This document shows positions 40,611 through 49,700 of a DNA stretch of 64,000 nucleotides, in pieces. The position numbers and the translations under genes were made by a program. Within the stretch, counting starts at the first letter, position 1, and every line of letters begins with the position of its first letter. The DNA is from Volvox africanus (Eukaryota > Chlorophyta > Chlorophyceae > Chlamydomonadales > Volvocaceae): positions 1 through 64,000 of the forward strand of contig BSDZ01000055.1 in the NCBI GenBank assembly GCA_030268105.1, in the 5' to 3' direction. A model generated the notes under the pieces. The model was not told the DNA's origin, did no database searches, and saw only the letters and a program-made list of their open reading frames with translations.

Positions 40611-43600
40611 GTGGCATGGATGCGGCAGATGGGGTGTGGTGGCATGGATCGTTCATACCATGGTGAAAACCGCCCATCCCATCAGCACTGGGCACGTAAG
40701 CACCATTGGGCCAAATCAGTAGTACGGTGGGGGACCACGTGCGAACCCTTGGTGACGATCTGTTGCGCACCGTTTGGACGGCAACCCATGCGCACAGATC
40801 CAACGCCTTGCCCCACGACCCCACGACACGGCACACACCCACACGGACATGGCACACATACTATGTACGTGCGACCCCACAGCTTCCACGTGCACAAAGT
40901 CAACAGGAATGCGCTTCATAAAAGGTGCGTGCAGGCTGGTGCCAGACATCCATCCGTGCGGCTGGATGGGCAGTCTCACGGATGGCCAGGCTTCCATCTC
41001 ATCTGTGCTGCTTTGCTGACTGTGCCTGCCTGCAAACGTATGCAGCTCCATTCCTTTCTTCATGTGGCTCACGTGTGCACTTTCTTGCACGGCCAGAACC
41101 CCCTTCCCGCCCGCTGACCTGTGTCGTACATGCAGTCACGTGTGGTCTCGGACGTGAGCGTAGCGCATGGAAGGGGCTCCGTCCGGGCTGCGTTTTTGTC
41201 GTTTTGTTTTGTATGCTAGGTATGTGTGGCATGGATGCGGCAGATGGGGTGTGGTGGCATGGATCGTTCATACCATGGTGAAAACCGCCCATCCCATCAG
41301 CACTGGGCACGTAAGCACCATTGGGCCAAATCAGTAGTACGGTGGGGGACCACGTGCGAACCCTTGGTGACGATCTGTTGCGCACCGTTTGGACGGCAAC
41401 CCATGCGCACAGATCCAACGCCTTGCCCCACGACCCCACGACACGGCACACACCCACACGGACATGGCACACATACTATGTACGTGCGACCCCACAGCTT
41501 CCACGTGCACAAAGTCAACAGGAATGCGCTTCATAAAAGGTGCGTGCAGGCTGGTGCCAGACATCCATCCGTGCGGCTGGATGGGCAGTCTCACGGATGG
41601 CCAGGCTTCCATCTCATCTGTGCTGCTTTGCTGACTGTGCCTGCCTGCAAACGTATGCAGCTCCATTCCTTTCTTCATGTGGCTCACGTGTGCACTTTCT
41701 TGCACGGCCAGAACCCCCTTCCCGCCCGCTGACCTGTGTCGTACATGCAGTCACGTGTGGTCTCGGACGTGAGCGTAGCGCATGGAAGGGGCTCCGTCCG
41801 GGCTGCGTTTTTGTCGTTTTGTTTTGTATGCTAGGTATGTGTGGCATGGATGCGGCAGATGGGGTGTGGTGGCATGGATCGTTCATACCATGGTGAAAAC
41901 CGCCCATCCCATCAGCACTGGGCACGTAAGCACCATTGGGCCAAATCAGTAGTACGGTGGGGGACCACGTGCGAACCCTTGGTGACGATCTGTTGCGCAC
42001 CGTTTGGACGGCAACCCATGCGCACAGATCCAACGCCTTGCCCCACGACCCCACGACACGGCACACACCCACACGGACATGGCACACATACTATGTACGT
42101 GCGACCCCACAGCTTCCACGTGCACAAAGTCAACAGGAATGCGCTTCATAAAAGGTGCGTGCAGGCTGGTGCCAGACATCCATCCGTGCGGCTGGATGGG
42201 CAGTCTCACGGATGGCCAGGCTTCCATCTCATCTGTGCTGCTTTGCTGACTGTGCCTGCCTGCAAACGTATGCAGCTCCATTCCTTTCTTCATGTGGCTC
42301 ACGTGTGCACTTTCTTGCACGGCCAGAACCCCCTTCCCGCCCGCTGACCTGTGTCGTACATGCAGTCACGTGTGGTCTCGGACGTGAGCGTAGCGCATGG
42401 AAGGGGCTCCGTCCGGGCTGCGTTTTTGTCGTTTTGTTTTGTATGCTAGGTATGTGTGGCATGGATGCGGCAGATGGGGTGTGGTGGCATGGATCGTTCA
42501 TACCATGGTGAAAACCGCCCATCCCATCAGCACTGGGCACGTAAGCACCATTGGGCCAAATCAGTAGTACGGTGGGGGACCACGTGCGAACCCTTGGTGA
42601 CGATCTGTTGCGCACCGTTTGGACGGCAACCCATGCGCACAGATCCAACGCCTTGCCCCACGACCCCACGACACGGCACACACCCACACGGACATGGCAC
42701 ACATACTATGTACGTGCGACCCCACAGCTTCCACGTGCACAAAGTCAACAGGAATGCGCTTCATAAAAGGTGCGTGCAGGCTGGTGCCAGACATCCATCC
42801 GTGCGGCTGGATGGGCAGTCTCACGGATGGCCAGGCTTCCATCTCATCTGTGCTGCTTTGCTGACTGTGCCTGCCTGCAAACGTATGCAGCTCCATTCCT
42901 TTCTTCATGTGGCTCACGTGTGCACTTTCTTGCACGGCCAGAACCCCCTTCCCGCCCGCTGACCTGTGTCGTACATGCAGTCACGTGTGGTCTCGGACGT
43001 GAGCGTAGCGCATGGAAGGGGCTCCGTCCGGGCTGCGTTTTTGTCGTTTTGTTTTGTATGCTAGGTATGTGTGGCATGGATGCGGCAGATGGGGTGTGGT
43101 GGCATGGATCGTTCATACCATGGTGAAAACCGCCCATCCCATCAGCACTGGGCACGTAAGCACCATTGGGCCAAATCAGTAGTACGGTGGGGGACCACGT
43201 GCGAACCCTTGGTGACGATCTGTTGCGCACCGTTTGGACGGCAACCCATGCGCACAGATCCAACGCCTTGCCCCACGACCCCACGACACGGCACACACCC
43301 ACACGGACATGGCACACATACTATGTACGTGCGACCCCACAGCTTCCACGTGCACAAAGTCAACAGGAATGCGCTTCATAAAAGGTGCGTGCAGGCTGGT
43401 GCCAGACATCCATCCGTGCGGCTGGATGGGCAGTCTCACGGATGGCCAGGCTTCCATCTCATCTGTGCTGCTTTGCTGACTGTGCCTGCCTGCAAACGTA
43501 TGCAGCTCCATTCCTTTCTTCATGTGGCTCACGTGTGCACTTTCTTGCACGGCCAGAACCCCCTTCCCGCCCGCTGACCTGTGTCGTACATGCAGTCACG

Positions 43601-45530
43601 TGTGGTCTCGGACGTGAGCGTAGCGCATGGAAGGGGCTCCGTCCGGGCTGCGTTTTTGTCGTTTTGTTTTGTATGCTAGGTATGTGTGGCATGGATGCGG
43701 CAGATGGGGTGTGGTGGCATGGATCGTTCATACCATGGTGAAAACCGCCCATCCCATCAGCACTGGGCACGTAAGCACCATTGGGCCAAATCAGTAGTAC
43801 GGTGGGGGACCACGTGCGAACCCTTGGTGACGATCTGTTGCGCACCGTTTGGACGGCAACCCATGCGCACAGATCCAACGCCTTGCCCCACGACCCCACG
43901 ACACGGCACACACCCACACGGACATGGCACACATACTATGTACGTGCGACCCCACAGCTTCCACGTGCACAAAGTCAACAGGAATGCGCTTCATAAAAGG
44001 TGCGTGCAGGCTGGTGCCAGACATCCATCCGTGCGGCTGGATGGGCAGTCTCACGGATGGCCAGGCTTCCATCTCATCTGTGCTGCTTTGCTGACTGTGC
44101 CTGCCTGCAAACGTATGCAGCTCCATTCCTTTCTTCATGTGGCTCACGTGTGCACTTTCTTGCACGGCCAGAACCCCCTTCCCGCCCGCTGACCTGTGTC
44201 GTACATGCAGTCACGTGTGGTCTCGGACGTGAGCGTAGCGCATGGAAGGGGCTCCGTCCGGGCTGCGTTTTTGTCGTTTTGTTTTGTATGCTAGGTATGT
44301 GTGGCATGGATGCGGCAGATGGGGTGTGGTGGCATGGATCGTTCATACCATGGTGAAAACCGCCCATCCCATCAGCACTGGGCACGTAAGCACCATTGGG
44401 CCAAATCAGTAGTACGGTGGGGGACCACGTGCGAACCCTTGGTGACGATCTGTTGCGCACCGTTTGGACGGCAACCCATGCGCACAGATCCAACGCCTTG
44501 CCCCACGACCCCACGACACGGCACACACCCACACGGACATGGCACACATACTATGTACGTGCGACCCCACAGCTTCCACGTGCACAAAGTCAACAGGAAT
44601 GCGCTTCATAAAAGGTGCGTGCAGGCTGGTGCCAGACATCCATCCGTGCGGCTGGATGGGCAGTCTCACGGATGGCCAGGCTTCCATCTCATCTGTGCTG
44701 CTTTGCTGACTGTGCCTGCCTGCAAACGTATGCAGCTCCATTCCTTTCTTCATGTGGCTCACGTGTGCACTTTCTTGCACGGCCAGAACCCCCTTCCCGC
44801 CCGCTGACCTGTGTCGTACATGCAGTCACGTGTGGTCTCGGACGTGAGCGTAGCGCATGGAAGGGGCTCCGTCCGGGCTGCGTTTTTGTCGTTTTGTTTT
44901 GTATGCTAGGTATGTGTGGCATGGATGCGGCAGATGGGGTGTGGTGGCATGGATCGTTCATACCATGGTGAAAACCGCCCATCCCATCAGCACTGGGCAC
45001 GTAAGCACCATTGGGCCAAATCAGTAGTACGGTGGGGGACCACGTGCGAACCCTTGGTGACGATCTGTTGCGCACCGTTTGGACGGCAACCCATGCGCAC
45101 AGATCCAACGCCTTGCCCCACGACCCCACGACACGGCACACACCCACACGGACATGGCACACATACTATGTACGTGCGACCCCACAGCTTCCACGTGCAC
45201 AAAGTCAACAGGAATGCGCTTCATAAAAGGTGCGTGCAGGCTGGTGCCAGACATCCATCCGTGCGGCTGGATGGGCAGTCTCACGGATGGCCAGGCTTCC
45301 ATCTCATCTGTGCTGCTTTGCTGACTGTGCCTGCCTGCAAACGTATGCAGCTCCATTCCTTTCTTCATGTGGCTCACGTGTGCACTTTCTTGCACGGCCA
45401 GAACCCCCTTCCCGCCCGCTGACCTGTGTCGTACATGCAGTCACGTGTGGTCTCGGACGTGAGCGTAGCGCATGGAAGGGGCTCCGTCCGGGCTGCGTTT
45501 TTGTCGTTTTGTTTTGTATGCTAGGTATGT

Positions 45531-46156
45531 GTGGCATGGATGCGGCAGATGGGGTGTGGTGGCATGGATCGTTCATACCATGGTGAAAACCGCCCATCCC
45601 ATCAGCACTGGGCACGTAAGCACCATTGGGCCAAATCAGTAGTACGGTGGGGGACCACGTGCGAACCCTTGGTGACGATCTGTTGCGCACCGTTTGGACG
45701 GCAACCCATGCGCACAGATCCAACGCCTTGCCCCACGACCCCACGACACGGCACACACCCACACGGACATGGCACACATACTATGTACGTGCGACCCCAC
45801 AGCTTCCACGTGCACAAAGTCAACAGGAATGCGCTTCATAAAAGGTGCGTGCAGGCTGGTGCCAGACATCCATCCGTGCGGCTGGATGGGCAGTCTCACG
45901 GATGGCCAGGCTTCCATCTCATCTGTGCTGCTTTGCTGACTGTGCCTGCCTGCAAACGTATGTGTTAGCTATGCAGCTCCATTCCTTTCTTCATGTGGCT
46001 CACGTGTGCACTTTCTTGCACGGCCAGAACCCCCTTCCCGCCCGCTGACCTGTGTCGTACATGCAGTCACGTGTGGTCTCGGACGTGAGCGTAGCGCATG
46101 GAAGGGGCTCCGTCCGGGCTGCGTTTTTGTCGTTTTGTTTTGTATGCTAGGTATGT
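45531..46156 (+). repeat. 626-bp unit (L allele), last one in the window
   Basis: Long allele at 45957-45973. Every unit to its right, to the end of the window, is S. Confidence 0.93.
45957..45973 (+). repeat. Variable site, long allele L (reference example)
   Basis: CGTATGTGTTAGCTATG, 11 bases longer than S. TATG occurs twice (45959-45962 and 45970-45973), separated by TGTTAGC. Loss of one TATG plus the spacer gives exactly S. L is found in 18 units, those starting at 1010, 4718, 5965, 7206, 7832, 20169, 22033, 23274, 25130, 25756, 26382, 30698, 31324, 31950, 35043, 36284, 39985 and 45531; the allele always lies at start+426 to start+442. Confidence 0.92.
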
Positions 46157-46195
46157 GTGGCATGGATGCGGCAGATGGGGTGTGGTGGCATGGAT
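46157..46195 (+). repeat. 11-bp direct repeat inside the unit
   Basis: GTGGCATGGAT occurs at 46157-46167 and again at 46185-46195, 28 bases apart. It is the longest direct repeat within a unit that I noticed and shows no sign of a finer repeating structure across the whole 615 bp. Confidence 0.65.
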
Positions 46196-46281
46196 CGTTC
46201 ATACCATGGTGAAAACCGCCCATCCCATCAGCACTGGGCACGTAAGCACCATTGGGCCAAATCAGTAGTACGGTGGGGGAC

Positions 46282-46287
46282 CACGTG
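46282..46287. other. CACGTG palindrome 1 of 4 per unit
   Basis: Offset 125 in the reference unit. CACGTG is the core bound by bHLH-type proteins in many eukaryotes (established knowledge); binding here is not shown. It is found at the same offset in every complete unit. Confidence 0.6.
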
Positions 46288-46356
46288 CGAACCCTTGGTG
46301 ACGATCTGTTGCGCACCGTTTGGACGGCAACCCATGCGCACAGATCCAACGCCTTG

Positions 46357-46372
46357 CCCCACGACCCCACGA
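46357..46372 (+). repeat. 8-bp tandem direct repeat in a T-free tract
   Basis: CCCCACGA occurs twice in succession. It opens a 39-base tract without T on the plus strand (46357-46395), rich in C and A. The single-C deletion near 3093 falls in this tract. Confidence 0.7.
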
Positions 46373-46432
46373 CACGGCACACACCCACACGGACATGGCA
46401 CACATACTATGTACGTGCGACCCCACAGCTTC

Positions 46433-46438
46433 CACGTG
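46433..46438. other. CACGTG palindrome 2 of 4 per unit
   Basis: Offset 276, in the context TCCACGTGCA, 151 bases after the first site. Confidence 0.6.
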
Positions 46439-46495
46439 CACAAAGTCAACAGGAATGCGCTTCATAAAAGGTGCGTGCAGGCTGGTGCCAGACAT

Positions 46496-46531
46496 CCATC
46501 CGTGCGGCTGGATGGGCAGTCTCACGGATGG
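46496..46531. repeat. 9-bp perfect inverted repeat with 18-base loop
   Basis: CCATCCGTG (46496-46504) and CACGGATGG (46523-46531) are exact reverse complements. A shorter alternative pairing, CCATCC with GGATGG inside the loop (46510-46515), overlaps it. The element lies about 50 bases upstream of the variable site and is present in every unit. Confidence 0.7.
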
Positions 46532-46582
46532 CCAGGCTTCCATCTCATCTGTGCTGCTTTGCTGACTGTGCCTGCCTGCAAA

Positions 46583-46592
46583 CGTATGCAGC
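46583..46592 (+). repeat. Variable site, short allele S (reference example)
   Basis: CGTATGCAGC, at unit offset 426, is the site at which all common length variants differ. S is present in 76 of 103 complete units and in the left partial unit. It can be derived from L by deletion between two TATG direct repeats, or L can be derived from it by an 11-bp insertion. The sequence alone does not settle the direction. Confidence 0.9.
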
Positions 46593-46615
46593 TCCATTCC
46601 TTTCTTCATGTGGCT

Positions 46616-46621
46616 CACGTG
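46616..46621. other. CACGTG palindrome 3 of 4 per unit
   Basis: Offset 459, in the context CTCACGTGTG, just downstream of the variable site. The preceding T and the following T make TCACGTGT, resembling site 4. Confidence 0.6.
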
Positions 46622-46682
46622 TGCACTTTCTTGCACGGCCAGAACCCCCTTCCCGCCCGCTGACCTGTGTCGTACATGCAGT

Positions 46683-46688
46683 CACGTG
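46683..46688. other. CACGTG palindrome 4 of 4 per unit
   Basis: Offset 526, within GTCACGTG (46681-46688), which fits RTCACRTG, the budding-yeast CDEI/Cbf1 consensus. That match is easily met by chance and is no proof of a centromere role. Confidence 0.55.
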
Positions 46689-46738
46689 TGGTCTCGGACG
46701 TGAGCGTAGCGCATGGAAGGGGCTCCGTCCGGGCTGCG

Positions 46739-46758
46739 TTTTTGTCGTTTTGTTTTGT
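46739..46758 (+). other. T-rich tract of the unit
   Basis: Runs of five, four and four T separated by GTCG and G, followed by GT. It is the most AT-rich part of an otherwise GC-rich unit. A run of five T could act as an RNA polymerase III stop, but no convincing internal promoter was found upstream. Only the unit at 13388 differs here. Confidence 0.55.
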
Positions 46759-49700
46759 ATGCTAGGTATGTGTGGCATGGATGCGGCAGATGGGGTGTGG
46801 TGGCATGGATCGTTCATACCATGGTGAAAACCGCCCATCCCATCAGCACTGGGCACGTAAGCACCATTGGGCCAAATCAGTAGTACGGTGGGGGACCACG
46901 TGCGAACCCTTGGTGACGATCTGTTGCGCACCGTTTGGACGGCAACCCATGCGCACAGATCCAACGCCTTGCCCCACGACCCCACGACACGGCACACACC
47001 CACACGGACATGGCACACATACTATGTACGTGCGACCCCACAGCTTCCACGTGCACAAAGTCAACAGGAATGCGCTTCATAAAAGGTGCGTGCAGGCTGG
47101 TGCCAGACATCCATCCGTGCGGCTGGATGGGCAGTCTCACGGATGGCCAGGCTTCCATCTCATCTGTGCTGCTTTGCTGACTGTGCCTGCCTGCAAACGT
47201 ATGCAGCTCCATTCCTTTCTTCATGTGGCTCACGTGTGCACTTTCTTGCACGGCCAGAACCCCCTTCCCGCCCGCTGACCTGTGTCGTACATGCAGTCAC
47301 GTGTGGTCTCGGACGTGAGCGTAGCGCATGGAAGGGGCTCCGTCCGGGCTGCGTTTTTGTCGTTTTGTTTTGTATGCTAGGTATGTGTGGCATGGATGCG
47401 GCAGATGGGGTGTGGTGGCATGGATCGTTCATACCATGGTGAAAACCGCCCATCCCATCAGCACTGGGCACGTAAGCACCATTGGGCCAAATCAGTAGTA
47501 CGGTGGGGGACCACGTGCGAACCCTTGGTGACGATCTGTTGCGCACCGTTTGGACGGCAACCCATGCGCACAGATCCAACGCCTTGCCCCACGACCCCAC
47601 GACACGGCACACACCCACACGGACATGGCACACATACTATGTACGTGCGACCCCACAGCTTCCACGTGCACAAAGTCAACAGGAATGCGCTTCATAAAAG
47701 GTGCGTGCAGGCTGGTGCCAGACATCCATCCGTGCGGCTGGATGGGCAGTCTCACGGATGGCCAGGCTTCCATCTCATCTGTGCTGCTTTGCTGACTGTG
47801 CCTGCCTGCAAACGTATGCAGCTCCATTCCTTTCTTCATGTGGCTCACGTGTGCACTTTCTTGCACGGCCAGAACCCCCTTCCCGCCCGCTGACCTGTGT
47901 CGTACATGCAGTCACGTGTGGTCTCGGACGTGAGCGTAGCGCATGGAAGGGGCTCCGTCCGGGCTGCGTTTTTGTCGTTTTGTTTTGTATGCTAGGTATG
48001 TGTGGCATGGATGCGGCAGATGGGGTGTGGTGGCATGGATCGTTCATACCATGGTGAAAACCGCCCATCCCATCAGCACTGGGCACGTAAGCACCATTGG
48101 GCCAAATCAGTAGTACGGTGGGGGACCACGTGCGAACCCTTGGTGACGATCTGTTGCGCACCGTTTGGACGGCAACCCATGCGCACAGATCCAACGCCTT
48201 GCCCCACGACCCCACGACACGGCACACACCCACACGGACATGGCACACATACTATGTACGTGCGACCCCACAGCTTCCACGTGCACAAAGTCAACAGGAA
48301 TGCGCTTCATAAAAGGTGCGTGCAGGCTGGTGCCAGACATCCATCCGTGCGGCTGGATGGGCAGTCTCACGGATGGCCAGGCTTCCATCTCATCTGTGCT
48401 GCTTTGCTGACTGTGCCTGCCTGCAAACGTATGCAGCTCCATTCCTTTCTTCATGTGGCTCACGTGTGCACTTTCTTGCACGGCCAGAACCCCCTTCCCG
48501 CCCGCTGACCTGTGTCGTACATGCAGTCACGTGTGGTCTCGGACGTGAGCGTAGCGCATGGAAGGGGCTCCGTCCGGGCTGCGTTTTTGTCGTTTTGTTT
48601 TGTATGCTAGGTATGTGTGGCATGGATGCGGCAGATGGGGTGTGGTGGCATGGATCGTTCATACCATGGTGAAAACCGCCCATCCCATCAGCACTGGGCA
48701 CGTAAGCACCATTGGGCCAAATCAGTAGTACGGTGGGGGACCACGTGCGAACCCTTGGTGACGATCTGTTGCGCACCGTTTGGACGGCAACCCATGCGCA
48801 CAGATCCAACGCCTTGCCCCACGACCCCACGACACGGCACACACCCACACGGACATGGCACACATACTATGTACGTGCGACCCCACAGCTTCCACGTGCA
48901 CAAAGTCAACAGGAATGCGCTTCATAAAAGGTGCGTGCAGGCTGGTGCCAGACATCCATCCGTGCGGCTGGATGGGCAGTCTCACGGATGGCCAGGCTTC
49001 CATCTCATCTGTGCTGCTTTGCTGACTGTGCCTGCCTGCAAACGTATGCAGCTCCATTCCTTTCTTCATGTGGCTCACGTGTGCACTTTCTTGCACGGCC
49101 AGAACCCCCTTCCCGCCCGCTGACCTGTGTCGTACATGCAGTCACGTGTGGTCTCGGACGTGAGCGTAGCGCATGGAAGGGGCTCCGTCCGGGCTGCGTT
49201 TTTGTCGTTTTGTTTTGTATGCTAGGTATGTGTGGCATGGATGCGGCAGATGGGGTGTGGTGGCATGGATCGTTCATACCATGGTGAAAACCGCCCATCC
49301 CATCAGCACTGGGCACGTAAGCACCATTGGGCCAAATCAGTAGTACGGTGGGGGACCACGTGCGAACCCTTGGTGACGATCTGTTGCGCACCGTTTGGAC
49401 GGCAACCCATGCGCACAGATCCAACGCCTTGCCCCACGACCCCACGACACGGCACACACCCACACGGACATGGCACACATACTATGTACGTGCGACCCCA
49501 CAGCTTCCACGTGCACAAAGTCAACAGGAATGCGCTTCATAAAAGGTGCGTGCAGGCTGGTGCCAGACATCCATCCGTGCGGCTGGATGGGCAGTCTCAC
49601 GGATGGCCAGGCTTCCATCTCATCTGTGCTGCTTTGCTGACTGTGCCTGCCTGCAAACGTATGCAGCTCCATTCCTTTCTTCATGTGGCTCACGTGTGCA

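Larger units (their letters stand above)
21418..46156 (+). repeat. Middle block of array: 40 units, S and L alleles intermixed
   Basis: Unit starts: 21418, 22033, 22659, 23274, 23900, 24515, 25130, 25756, 26382, 27008, 27623, 28238, 28853, 29468, 30083, 30698, 31324, 31950, 32576, 33191, 33813, 34428, 35043, 35669, 36284, 36910, 37525, 38140, 38755, 39370, 39985, 40611, 41226, 41841, 42456, 43071, 43686, 44301, 44916, 45531. Twelve are 626-bp L units, one is a 622-bp unit (33191) and 27 are 615-bp S units. No change outside the variable site was seen. Repeated S/L patterns suggest duplication of blocks of several units. Confidence 0.95.
46157..46771 (+). repeat. Representative consensus unit (615 bp, S allele)
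   Basis: Used as the reference unit; its internal elements are annotated below and recur at the same offset in all units (bases beyond offset 428 shift by the length of the variable-site allele). The phase, starting at GTGGCATGGATG, is arbitrary. It has one CCATGG and one TGGCCA, so either site cuts once per unit. The length is divisible by three, but all six frames contain stops, so no frame stays open through successive units. Confidence 0.95.

Noticed and set aside
46681..46688. GTCACGTG as proof of a budding-yeast-type point centromere
   Set aside because: There is no adjacent AT-rich CDEII-like stretch or CDEIII motif, and point centromeres are not built from long satellite arrays.
46289..46759. 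RNA polymerase III gene: a B-box-like GCGAACCC and a downstream T run
   Set aside because: The B-box match has a mismatch at a key position, no proper A-box lies upstream at the right distance, and the T run is over 400 bases away. No tRNA or 5S-like fold was seen.
46157..46771. Unit length as a nucleosome multiple (615 is close to three times 205 or four times 154)
   Set aside because: The host's nucleosome spacing is unknown, both divisions fit equally well, and the unit has no internal subrepeat of either size. It is numerology without chromatin data.
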